Below, one piece after another: positions 35,555-43,762 of a DNA stretch of 64,000 nt. Each line of letters begins with the position of its first letter. Position 1 is the stretch's first letter. The translations under genes were made by a program, and so were the position numbers. A model generated the notes under the pieces. That model had not been told where the DNA came from. It saw nothing but the letters and a program-made list of their open reading frames with translations, and ran no database searches. The stretch is from Verrucomicrobiia bacterium (lineage in GTDB: Bacteria > Verrucomicrobiota > Verrucomicrobiia > Limisphaerales > UBA11358), in the NCBI GenBank assembly GCA_031290985.1, contig JARLJW010000084.1:119388-183387 (forward strand). Direction: 5' to 3'.

Positions 35555-36751
35555 TTACGGGGAACGCACCCGGTAGAATTGCTGCGCGTAGCTGGCCCAG
35601 GTTGAATCGCTGAAGATATTTGTGCCGCTGGCCAGCTTGAGGGTAATGACCGGCACCCAGTTCTGCAAATCGGTGGAGGACTCCACCACCACGGAAGTGT
35701 TGGTGGCCCAGGCAAACCCAAATCGGAATACATTGTCCGGCCCAACCAGGCCGTTGCCGAGGATTTGAGGCTGGGGTTGATAGATCCCCGCCCTGGCCGG
35801 CCAGCCGCCGATGGTGGCACCCCAGCCCGTGGTGCCGGGAACGTAAAATGCGGTGCCCGTATCGCCGGCAAAGAGCGTGCTGTCGCCGCTGGCTGACCCG
35901 CCGTTGACGCTCGGCGCGTTGCCTTGAAAATACACCTGGTGCAGGTTGTTTCGGTTGTTCGAAAACGCGTACTGGCCGATATTGGTGACGCTGCCGGGAA
36001 TCGTTACGCTCGTGAAACTAGAACAACTGTGGAAGACTTGAGAGCCGATGACGGTGACACCATTGGGGATCGCAACCTGGATCAGGCTGCCGCATAAATC
36101 GAACGCGCAATCCCCGATTTTGGTGACGGTGTTGGGGATGGCATAGGTGCCGCCCCTGCCCTGCGGGAAGGCGATCAACGCGCTCTGATTCTTGTCAAAC
36201 AACACTCCATCCGGGCTGCTAAATGACTGGCTTGCCGCGTCCACCGTGAATTGCGTGAGGCCGGGGCAGTTGGCAAACGCTCCTTGATCACCCATATAAA
36301 TGCTGGTGACACCTTTGGGAATGTTGAGGCTGGCAAGTTTGACGCAAGAAGCAAACGCGTTGGTCCCAAGATGGGTGACGCTGTTGCCAATGATGATGTT
36401 TGTCAGGCTGTGGCAATTGTAAAACGCGCTGTCGCCGAGGGTGATGACGCTATCGGGAATCGTCACATTCGTCAGGTTGGCACAACTCGCGAAAGCAGAA
36501 TTGCCGATGTTGGTGATGCCGCCGGGAATCGTCACATTGGTTATCACCGTCTTGCCAGAAAAGGCCTGGTTGCCAATGTTATTAACCGGATAGCCGTTGG
36601 TGGCGCCGGGGATGACCACATTGCCACCAACACCGCTGTATCCAGTGATGGTGATGGCTCCGTTGTTGGTGGTGAACGTGAACTGTGCCCGGCTCGTGCT
36701 GGGCCCTATCAGCACGCAAACCAGACCCAGGCACAAAAACATCCTCTTCAT
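35555..36751 (-). CDS. Secreted BspA-type leucine-rich repeat protein
   Basis: 398 residues. Signal peptide (MKRMFLCLGLVCVLIGPSTS), then eight or so LRR_5 units of the form NVTIPxxVxxIGxxAFxxCxxL covering about residues 45-290. The C-terminal beta domain has WATNTSVVVESSTDLQNW and YAQQFYRVRSP. That tail is recurrent at the ends of exported Verrucomicrobiota proteins. Likely surface-exposed adhesion or binding; ligand unknown. Repeat number could vary between strains. Confidence 0.88.
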   Translation of the reverse strand: MKRMFLCLGLVCVLIGPSTSRAQFTFTTNNGAITITGYSGVGGNVVIPGATNGYPVNNIGNQAFSGKTVITNVTIPGGITNIGNSAFASCANLTNVTIPDSVITLGDSAFYNCHSLTNIIIGNSVTHLGTNAFASCVKLASLNIPKGVTSIYMGDQGAFANCPGLTQFTVDAASQSFSSPDGVLFDKNQSALIAFPQGRGGTYAIPNTVTKIGDCAFDLCGSLIQVAIPNGVTVIGSQVFHSCSSFTSVTIPGSVTNIGQYAFSNNRNNLHQVYFQGNAPSVNGGSASGDSTLFAGDTGTAFYVPGTTGWGATIGGWPARAGIYQPQPQILGNGLVGPDNVFRFGFAWATNTSVVVESSTDLQNWVPVITLKLASGTNIFSDSTWASYAQQFYRVRSP

Positions 36752-37099
36752 AAACTCGGGTTTCCCATTTAGATTCTTGTCCGCCCGTTGTCGCGGGTAT
36801 TTTCGGCATTTTCAGTTGTTCCCATGGTTTTTCAAGCTTGATTTATTACTTTTTATTATTTTTTGCTTTTACAAACCTTGTACCGCCGCGGTTGCGGGGG
36901 CGGCTTCCCGGCATGGGGGTCTGTAAAAAGCATTTACGGCATTTTGTGAAGGCACACCTTCCGTGTGTTTTCGGGGTTTTCGTGTAAACCCTTTCCTTTT
37001 CCCCCTTTATCCCGATGCCACCGCAGCCATTCTCAGACTTTCAATGTTAGCGGAACAACTCGCGGGGAACTGCCACCGAAGCCATTTGGGAAACAGGGT
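36752..37099. other. Intergenic gap, AT-rich patch, no gene
   Basis: About 348 bp. The stretch 36838-36885 (gatttattactttttattatt...) is the most AT-rich in the neighbourhood and a likely promoter region for the LRR gene. A short GC-rich imperfect inverted repeat lies at about 36890-36920. Confidence 0.45.
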
Positions 37100-37819
37100 T
37101 CACTTGATCCCCGCCAGCCGCTCCTTCCAGATTTTGTAGAGGTCCACGGTGGCGCGGACGTCGCGCAGGCAGTATTCGGCGATCTCGCGGAATTTGCCCG
37201 CCTCCATCAGGTTTTTCACGTCCATGCCGGTCACGCCGGCGCTCTTGGGCGATTCAATGCCAAAGGCCTTGCAGTAGAAATCCAGGTTAAATTTCCGCGC
37301 CGCGCCGTCGCGCCCGCTGACGCTGTAAAACGTGAACTGCTCCGCGAGGTCGCAGTGCGGCTCCACGGCGTAACGGTAGCCGAGCCAGTTCTTTTTCGTG
37401 ATCGGCACATTGAGCTGCGCCGAGCGCAGGTAGATGAACGGCACGTCAAAACCCCGGCCGTTGAAGGTGACAATGCTGTCGTAATGCTTCGCCACATCCC
37501 AGAACGCCGTGAGCAATTCCGTCTCGTCCGCCACCGGCACGAACTCCACCGGCCCGGCGTCAGGGACGTCATCCTCAAAATCTTCCGCGATGTAAATGGA
37601 CTGGCCGCGCCCGGTCTCGGCATTGAGCATGGCGATGCAGACGACCTGCGAGGTGAACGGCCACAGGCTCATGAACCGGGTGATCTCCTCGCGCTTGGCC
37701 TGCTTGGCGATGGCGTCGTCGATCTTCTCCGTGTCACGGAAGAGGTATTCCTGTTGCGCCTCATCGAACATTTCGAGCGGCAGCGCGGAGGTTTCGATGT
37801 CAAATACGAGGGTGGCCAT
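37100..37819 (-). CDS. Predicted 3'-5' exonuclease, DEDDy ribonuclease H-like fold
   Basis: 239 residues. Exo I motif FDIETS at residues 6-11, Exo II in VTFNGRGFDVPF, Exo III in YCLRDVRATVDLY. This matches the PolB-related exonuclease-like family found as stand-alone proteins. Likely acts on DNA or RNA ends. Start at 37819 was preferred since the ORF's upstream 14 residues are non-conserved in character. Lies alone; a palindromic repeat separates it from the next module. Confidence 0.85.
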   Translation of the reverse strand: MATLVFDIETSALPLEMFDEAQQEYLFRDTEKIDDAIAKQAKREEITRFMSLWPFTSQVVCIAMLNAETGRGQSIYIAEDFEDDVPDAGPVEFVPVADETELLTAFWDVAKHYDSIVTFNGRGFDVPFIYLRSAQLNVPITKKNWLGYRYAVEPHCDLAEQFTFYSVSGRDGAARKFNLDFYCKAFGIESPKSAGVTGMDVKNLMEAGKFREIAEYCLRDVRATVDLYKIWKERLAGIK

Positions 37820-37904
37820 AATGCTACGGCAAAAATTGAATCTTTGCCGGGCAAAAGGCAACTGCCAACTCGCGCGGTTGCGCAGCTTGACACTGTCCTT
37901 GTTC

Positions 37905-37967
37905 GGAGTTCCGCCTTTAGGCGGTTCAGCTAAAATGACGCGCCTGACCGCCTAAAGGCGGAACTCC
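37905..37967. repeat. Inverted repeat element with 21 bp perfect arms (family B, copy 1)
   Basis: Arms ggagttccgcctttaggcgg(t) and its exact complement enclose a 21-nt loop. The arms recur at 40078-40140, flanking both sides of the three-gene [2Fe-2S]/PAS/SpoIIE module. Each arm is itself nearly palindromic (ccgcctttaggcgg). Confidence 0.92.
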
Positions 37968-38074
37968 AAACGGGCAGGCACCCCGCGTTTAAGGACGGGG
38001 TTGAGCTGCGCCCCTCGCGCGGTTGCGCCGACTTAGACGTTTAATTGCCCGGCCTGATCTGCTACCCTGGCGGG

Positions 38075-38338
38075 ATGCACGGGCTGACGACACTCTATAT
38101 TTGCATGGGCTCGGCGTGCCATCAGCGGCGCGGGCACCGCCTGCTGCCGGCGCTGGAGGCATTGATCCGGCAGCACGGGCTGGCCGGCCGGCTCGTGCTC
38201 AAAGGCGCCTTCTGCCTGGATAACTGCCAGCGGGGCTGCTCGATCAAATGCGGCGACCAGGTTTTCACCGGCCTCAACGAACAAAATGTCGCCGGCCTGT
38301 TTGAACGCGAAATTCTTCCGCGTTGCCAGTCCAACTAA
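38075..38338 (+). CDS. [2Fe-2S] thioredoxin-like ferredoxin (NuoE-type)
   Basis: 87 residues. Cysteines 10, 15, 47 and 51 give the C-x4-C ... C-x3-C ligand set of thioredoxin-fold [2Fe-2S] proteins; further Cys55 and Cys59 follow (CLDNCQRGCSIKC). Electron carrier by family. In clusters around sensory [FeFe]-hydrogenases a similar small protein is typically encoded first. The PAS gene begins 2 bp downstream. Start at 38075 gives the canonical short N-terminus before the first Cys. Confidence 0.82.
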   Translation: MHGLTTLYICMGSACHQRRGHRLLPALEALIRQHGLAGRLVLKGAFCLDNCQRGCSIKCGDQVFTGLNEQNVAGLFEREILPRCQSN

Positions 38339-38339
38339 C

Positions 38340-38840
38340 ATGGAAACCACCACCCTTTGGAAACAGCTTTGGGACTATGACCCGAACGGGCTGCTCGTCC
38401 TGGACAAGCAGTTGAAGATCATCGTGGTCAATCCGGCGCTGTGCCGCATGCTGCGCACCACGGCCGGGGAGCTCATGGGCCATCCGGGCGCGGAGGTGCT
38501 GGGCGATGTGGCGGAGTTCCGCCAGGCGCTCGCCACCGGGCAGAAGGTGGAGGTCAGCGAGCGGGAATTCCCCCGCTACGACCTGTATGTGCGGACGTTG
38601 ATTTTCCCGATTCCGGCGGAGGAAATCGCCGCGGGCATCTTCGTGGATCTGACCCTGGAATGGAAGCAGGAGCGGGAATTGAACCGGCTGAAGCAGGAGG
38701 CGATGCAGGAAGTGCGGCTGGTGGTGGACAAGCAGATGCGCGTGGCGCAGGAAATTGCCGGCCTGCTCGGCGAAACGACGGCGGAGACCAAGGTCAGCCT
38801 GCTCCGGCTGCTGGACATGCTCGGCAAAGAAAAAGGCTGA
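38340..38840 (+). CDS. PAS-domain protein resembling the tail of sensory [FeFe]-hydrogenases (HydS)
   Basis: 166 residues. PAS domain (about 10-110: DYDPNGLLVLDKQLKIIVVN) then a helix with MRVAQEIAGLLGETTAETK. That last phrase is, from memory, characteristic of the C-terminus of PAS-bearing HydS proteins. HydS also carries an H-cluster domain and [4Fe-4S] ligands upstream; none is present here, and the protein starts directly with its PAS. It would be a sensor without the catalytic half. Sits tightly between the [2Fe-2S] protein and the phosphatase. Confidence 0.75.
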   Translation: METTTLWKQLWDYDPNGLLVLDKQLKIIVVNPALCRMLRTTAGELMGHPGAEVLGDVAEFRQALATGQKVEVSEREFPRYDLYVRTLIFPIPAEEIAAGIFVDLTLEWKQERELNRLKQEAMQEVRLVVDKQMRVAQEIAGLLGETTAETKVSLLRLLDMLGKEKG

Positions 38841-38842
38841 GC

Positions 38843-40000
38843 GTGGTTTACTATGACACTTATACGCAAAGCCTGAACCATCAGGGGGAGGAGCTGTGCG
38901 GCGACCAGGTGAAAATTCTGCGGACCCCGGGCAAAATGCTGGTGGTGCTGTCCGACGGCCTTGGCAGCGGCGTCAAAGCCAACATCCTCGCCCGGCTGAC
39001 GACCGAAATCCTGGTGACGATGTTCCGGGAACAGGTGCCGCTCAAGGATGTCCTGGAAACGGTCTTTGCCACCCTGCCCACATGCAAAGTGCGGCAGATT
39101 GCTTATGCGGCGTTCATGGTCGTGGAAGTCGAACTCGCCAACGGACGCTTTCGCGTGATCAACTTTGACTGCCCGGCGCCGTTTTGGTTGCGGGCCGGGC
39201 GGCTGCTGCCCTTGGAACAGCGGGAGGAAACCATTCTCGGGCGCAAACTCCTCCGCTCGGAAGGCACCCTGGAGCTCGGCGATTTTATCGGCCTCATCAG
39301 TGACGGGGTGATGTATGCCGGCATGGGCACGATCATGAACATTGGCTGGGGCCGGGAGCAAATCGGCGCCTGCTTTGAACAGCTCACCCGGGGCCGGCCG
39401 GTGTCGGCCGAGGCGATTGTCCACCGGCTCATGGAAAAAACCAGCAGCCTCTACGGTGGCGCTCCCGGCGATGACGCCACGCTCGCCGGCATCTTTGTGC
39501 GCAAGCCCAACCGGCTGATGCTGTTCACCGGCCCGCCCATGGATCAAACCCAGGACGAGGCGTGCGTGGAACGGCTGCTCCGCTTCGACGGGCGCAAGGT
39601 GGTTTGTGGCGGCACCACCGGGAACATCGTGGCCGAACACCTTGGCGAAATCGCCAGCCTCGATCTCACCACCGTGCGCGAAGACATACCGCCCATCGGC
39701 AACCTCCCCGATATTGATTTGATGACCGAAGGTGTTCTGACGCTGGCCCGGACCCTGCGACTGCTCAAGGAGAGCCAGGGCAACCTCAGACGGGTTCCGG
39801 TGGATCGCAACGGCGCCACCCTGCTGACCGGCGAATTATTGCGGGCCGATAAAATATTCTTTCTCGCCGGCGAACAGGTGAATCCCTACTACCAGAACCC
39901 GTTGCTGCCCCGAAACATTTCCATCCGGCACAATCTGATCGCGCAAATCATCGAATTGCTTGGCGCCTACCAGAAGGAAGTCACCATTGAGTGGTGTTAA
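38843..40000 (+). CDS. SpoIIE-type PP2C serine phosphatase
   Basis: 385 residues from a GTG at 38843, 2 bp after the PAS stop. Metal-binding Asp motifs VVLSDGLGSGVKANIL, GLISDGVMYAGMG and GAPGDDATLAG mark a PP2C fold, with a second domain after (TGPPMD, KVVCGGTTGNIVAEHL, DLMTEGVLTLARTL). The bilobal arrangement is what I recall for phosphatases adjacent to HydS in clostridia and Thermotogae. By family it dephosphorylates a serine/threonine on an anti-anti-sigma-like partner. A longer ATG frame from 38441 is not used, because it overlaps the PAS gene in another frame. Confidence 0.85.
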   Translation: MVYYDTYTQSLNHQGEELCGDQVKILRTPGKMLVVLSDGLGSGVKANILARLTTEILVTMFREQVPLKDVLETVFATLPTCKVRQIAYAAFMVVEVELANGRFRVINFDCPAPFWLRAGRLLPLEQREETILGRKLLRSEGTLELGDFIGLISDGVMYAGMGTIMNIGWGREQIGACFEQLTRGRPVSAEAIVHRLMEKTSSLYGGAPGDDATLAGIFVRKPNRLMLFTGPPMDQTQDEACVERLLRFDGRKVVCGGTTGNIVAEHLGEIASLDLTTVREDIPPIGNLPDIDLMTEGVLTLARTLRLLKESQGNLRRVPVDRNGATLLTGELLRADKIFFLAGEQVNPYYQNPLLPRNISIRHNLIAQIIELLGAYQKEVTIEWC

Positions 40001-40077
40001 ACCCGGCTGGAAGCCGCGGTCAGCGCGTTCCCGGAGAATGAGTTTGTCACAGGCGCATCCTGAAACTGCCCCCGTTT

Positions 40078-40140
40078 GGAGTTCCGCCTTTTGGCGGTTC
40101 GGGGCGTTCACCCAACCGGACCGCCTAAAGGCGGAACTCC
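40078..40140. repeat. Inverted repeat element (family B, copy 2)
   Basis: ggagttccgccttttggcgg(t) pairs with accgcctaaaggcggaactcc at 40120-40140. The right arm is identical to that of copy 1; the left has one substitution. Loop sequence unrelated. It lies in the gap between the phosphatase and AAA+ genes. Confidence 0.9.
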
Positions 40141-40272
40141 AAACCCGGCGTCAGGATTCGTCGGGGGCCGTGTCAGGATGCGCCCGTTTGCCACCGCCGG
40201 CAAACTTGAAGCTTGCCATGGCAATCGTGCGGGTGGCAACTTGCGCCGTCCACAATGTGACACTCATGCGGC

Positions 40273-42153
40273 ATGGGAACTGACCGGCAACCTGAATCCG
40301 ACGAAGCCAAGCTCCGCCAGCGGCTGGAGGAATTGCTGCGTCAAGCCCGCCTGCTGGCGGAGGTCACCCGGGCGCCCGCCAACCTGCCGCTCGCCACCGC
40401 GCCCCGCCCGCCCCTGCCCGACCACGAAACCCTGCTCCCGGGCTCGATCCTCACCACGCTCTTCCGCCATCCGAAATCCGGACGCACCGTCTCCTTCAAA
40501 CGCGAGGATCTCAGCGAGCTGGACGAGATGACGACGGATTATCTGCTGAATTTCTACCAGGCGCAGTCCTTGTTCACGCCGGATGACGCGCTGCGCCTGC
40601 GCACCAGCATGGAGTCGCATTCCCGGCGGTTCAGCCTGCTGTCGCGCAATGGCGACTGGCGCGCCGGGGTGTTCGGTTATGAGCTCGCCAAGGAGGCGGC
40701 CATCCTGCGCAGCCTGATCCAGCTCCGCCTGCTGATCGAGTGCGTGCAGATCCTGACGCCGCCGCTGATGACGGTGAAGCGCATCGAAGACGAGGAATTT
40801 GACCTGATCGACAACCTGCACGGCTTCATCCGGCTCCTCACGCTGGCCCTTTGGCGGCGGCTGGCCATGGAAAAATCGGACTGGCAGGCCTACGGCACCC
40901 TGTCCATCTGCATCGCGGGCCTGGCCCCCCGGACGGATGACGGGCTGGCGCTGATCGAGTCCGGCTACGCCGTGGGCAACGGCGACCCCGAAGCCTTCAA
41001 GAAATGGTTCGCCAAGGGCGGGCGCAAGGCGATGGACCGTGTCGCGGCCATGTTGCAGCCGGTGGATAAATTTGGCCTGGACGAAATCTTCGGGATGTTC
41101 ACCCGCCACGCGCTGGAGCTGGGCTTGCAGCCGGTCACGATTGAGTTCGTGCGCCAGGTTTTGCAAACACTCTTAATGACCTTGGCGAACATGGACAATG
41201 AACCATCCGACGCCTGCCGCCGCCGTTCGAACGTCCTGTCCGAGCAGTTCACGGAGGTGTCGCGGCAATACGCCGTGGATTTCACCGAGCGCCAGTCCGA
41301 TCCGGGCGTGAGCGAGGAAGACCTCACCGCCATCTTCAAGGAACTGGACACGCTCGTGGGGTTGGAACCGGTGAAGACCGAGGTCCACCGCGCCACCGAT
41401 TTTGCGCGGATGCAGGTGCTGCGGCGCGATCAGGGGCTGCCCGTGGTGAAGGCCAGCCTGCACAGCGCTTTCTTTGGCAACCCCGGCACGGGCAAGACCA
41501 CCGTGGCGCGGTTGATGGGCCGCATCTACAAATCCCTCGGCCTGCTCAAACGCGGGCACGTCGTCGAATGCGATCGCGGCCGGCTGGTCGCGGAATACGT
41601 CGGGCAGACGGCGGTGCGCACCCATGCGGCGATTGATTCGGCGATGGACGGCATCCTGTTCATTGACGAGGCCTACGCGCTGGCCGGCCGGGGCGCGGAA
41701 GATTTTGGCAACGAAGCCATCGAGACGCTGCTCAAGCGGATGGAAGACGACCGCGGCCGGCTCATCGTGATCGTGGCCGGCTACGACCAGCCGATGAAGC
41801 AGTTCATCAATTCCAACCCCGGCCTGCAATCGCGTTTCACCAACTACCTTAATTTCCCGGACTATCCGCCGGCAGATCTCCTGGAAATCTTTCAACGCAT
41901 GGCGGCGCAAAGCGGCCTGGTCGGGTCAACGGAAGCGGAGAAAAAAGTATTGGCGCTCTGCAACCGCCTGTACGCCGCGCGCGATGAAAAATTTGGCAAT
42001 GCCCGTGAAATGCGGAACTTGTTCGAGGCCGCCGTGCGCAACCAAAGCACGCGCCTGGTCGCCAGCGGCCAGTGCGATCACCAAGCCCTGACCACCTTGC
42101 TGCCCGAGGACATTCCCGACAATTTTGACAGCGGTGTGCCTACGTCACCGTGA
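40273..42153 (+). CDS. CbbX/EccA-type AAA+ ATPase with large helical N-terminal domain
   Basis: 626 residues. The AAA+ module occupies about 355-620: ELDTLVGLEPVKTEV, Walker A GNPGTGKTT (402-410), pore-like VECDRGRLVAEYVGQT, Walker B GILFIDEAYALAG, sensor region VIVAGYDQPMKQF, Arg finger NPGLQSRF. This is the CbbX/SpoVK/EccA subfamily. The 350-residue N-terminal part is helical (GYELAKEAAILRSLIQLRLL) and unrecognised. CbbX remodels rubisco; EccA serves type VII secretion. Neither substrate nor a rubisco gene occurs here, so the target is unknown. Confidence 0.85.
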   Translation: MGTDRQPESDEAKLRQRLEELLRQARLLAEVTRAPANLPLATAPRPPLPDHETLLPGSILTTLFRHPKSGRTVSFKREDLSELDEMTTDYLLNFYQAQSLFTPDDALRLRTSMESHSRRFSLLSRNGDWRAGVFGYELAKEAAILRSLIQLRLLIECVQILTPPLMTVKRIEDEEFDLIDNLHGFIRLLTLALWRRLAMEKSDWQAYGTLSICIAGLAPRTDDGLALIESGYAVGNGDPEAFKKWFAKGGRKAMDRVAAMLQPVDKFGLDEIFGMFTRHALELGLQPVTIEFVRQVLQTLLMTLANMDNEPSDACRRRSNVLSEQFTEVSRQYAVDFTERQSDPGVSEEDLTAIFKELDTLVGLEPVKTEVHRATDFARMQVLRRDQGLPVVKASLHSAFFGNPGTGKTTVARLMGRIYKSLGLLKRGHVVECDRGRLVAEYVGQTAVRTHAAIDSAMDGILFIDEAYALAGRGAEDFGNEAIETLLKRMEDDRGRLIVIVAGYDQPMKQFINSNPGLQSRFTNYLNFPDYPPADLLEIFQRMAAQSGLVGSTEAEKKVLALCNRLYAARDEKFGNAREMRNLFEAAVRNQSTRLVASGQCDHQALTTLLPEDIPDNFDSGVPTSP

Positions 42154-42154
42154 G

Positions 42155-43744
42155 TTAGAATTGCTTGGTCGGATCAAGCATCCGGCCGAGGAATAAAATG
42201 CTGCCGCTGGCGTTATCCCGGATCAGAAAGATGAACGGACGATCCACTTCAAAGGGCGAGGAACCACCTTTGGTTTTCGCGAGCACGATGCTGACCGCCG
42301 CCGCCTCCGTGCCGGCCTCGTTCACCTCGACAAACGTCTTGTGGAAAACATCGGTGAGATAAAGGGATCTCGTGCCATCCATGCCGGAGAAATCCGCTGC
42401 TCCAGAAAATGCAGATGTCATTCCCATCGCCTTCAGATCATCCGCCAGATCAAAACTGCTTCGCGTCGTAAAGCGAGGCAACCAGACCGAGGTCTTGTGC
42501 GCGCCGTGCCGGTCCAGTTCCGCCAGCCAGCCCCGGAGATTTTCCGGGGTCAGTTTCAAATCCAAGTCGTGGATGTCGAAGTGTTCGTCTTCCGGCACAA
42601 ATTTGGACGGCATGAGAATGACCATGGATAAATCCTGGCCTGAATACGGCAGTTCCAGCATCTCCAACATGCCATACTCGGCGGTTGCGTGCTTGAATTC
42701 GGCATGGCCAAACATCATTGGCACGGTCACGGTTTCATTCGTCGTTATATAAAATGGGGCGGGTTTGGTCTCACTCTTTTTGAACGGATGCAGCCATTTG
42801 CCCTTGAAATAAATCGCGTCGCACAAGGCCAGCTGCGCGTTCGGCCCAAATTGGGAGGCGTCGAAACCGCCGGGGATTTTGCCATTGGTCTTTTCCTCGA
42901 TCCAGCGGTTGATCTCAGCCACCGCCGCCGCCGGATTGTTCTTGAAGTCCACCGGTGTGGCCTCGGCGGAATAATTTTCGTGGACCGTTTTTAGAAAATC
43001 CGTGGAAAAGGGATGATCTTCCTGTTTCCACAACGAGTTGGCGCATTTCAACGTGATGCGGTGCCACCGCTGAACACCGTCCAGCCGCGTCAGCAATGCC
43101 TTGAAGGCCGGGTGCAGTTGTCCCGGCGGCAGGCCCAAGTGCAGCACGTTCGTCATCTCCGCCTCGGTCCGGCCGCGCGCACCGGCACAAGTCATCGCCA
43201 GCGCCGATGAAATGCTGAAAGGCGAGCAGAACAGGTTGCCCGGCTTGTCCTTGAGCTTTTGGTAGAGGTCGAGCGCGAAGGCGTTGTTGCCCTCGACGAC
43301 GGCCTTGGTTTCGGGCGCAGGTGCAAAGGGAACCGGTGTTTGCGGCAGACCGGAGACGACGGCCTGAGCGAGCAGCACCATTGCACAAATTCCGGCGGCG
43401 ATCCAAAATGCGTGTTTTTGCCACCTGGCCAAGTGCAACCAAATCCAGCGAGCCAACCGCGTGATCAGCAATAAAAGGAGGCCCCAAAGCGATGCCATCA
43501 GCCCAAATGCCACGATCATGAAAAACACCGTTCCCACCGGGCCTTCCGCAAAACGGAAGAATTCCGCAAGAAACATCAACGGCAGGTGGGTGATGATGGT
43601 AAAATTTCTGACTTCGATTGCCAGATTGCTGCCCGGCTCACCCAGAAACGTCGCGGACAGAAATAAAACGGCTTCAAACAACACGCCGTAGATAAAAAAT
43701 CTTCTGAACGGACGGCGAGGTCCAGCCGTGGTCCCGGGTTGCAT
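42155..43744 (-). CDS. Serpin with N-terminal polytopic membrane domain
   Basis: 529 residues. Residues 1-135 contain about four hydrophobic segments (RFFIYGVLFEAVLFLSATFL, VFFMIVAFGLMASLWGLLLL, FWIAAGICAMVLLAQAVV), then a complete serpin (about 145-525). The serpin part has NLFCSPFSISSALAMTCAGA, LALCDAIYFKGKWL, the hinge FVEVNEAGTEAAAVSIV and FEVDRPFIFLIRD. The GTEAAA hinge is that of inhibitory serpins able to insert the reactive loop; the scissile bond probably lies in LAKTKGG. It would be an inhibitor tethered to the membrane facing the periplasm. It is 18 bp from rimO. Confidence 0.9.
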   Translation of the reverse strand: MQPGTTAGPRRPFRRFFIYGVLFEAVLFLSATFLGEPGSNLAIEVRNFTIITHLPLMFLAEFFRFAEGPVGTVFFMIVAFGLMASLWGLLLLLITRLARWIWLHLARWQKHAFWIAAGICAMVLLAQAVVSGLPQTPVPFAPAPETKAVVEGNNAFALDLYQKLKDKPGNLFCSPFSISSALAMTCAGARGRTEAEMTNVLHLGLPPGQLHPAFKALLTRLDGVQRWHRITLKCANSLWKQEDHPFSTDFLKTVHENYSAEATPVDFKNNPAAAVAEINRWIEEKTNGKIPGGFDASQFGPNAQLALCDAIYFKGKWLHPFKKSETKPAPFYITTNETVTVPMMFGHAEFKHATAEYGMLEMLELPYSGQDLSMVILMPSKFVPEDEHFDIHDLDLKLTPENLRGWLAELDRHGAHKTSVWLPRFTTRSSFDLADDLKAMGMTSAFSGAADFSGMDGTRSLYLTDVFHKTFVEVNEAGTEAAAVSIVLAKTKGGSSPFEVDRPFIFLIRDNASGSILFLGRMLDPTKQF

Positions 43745-43762
43745 GAACCAACCCTAGTCCCT

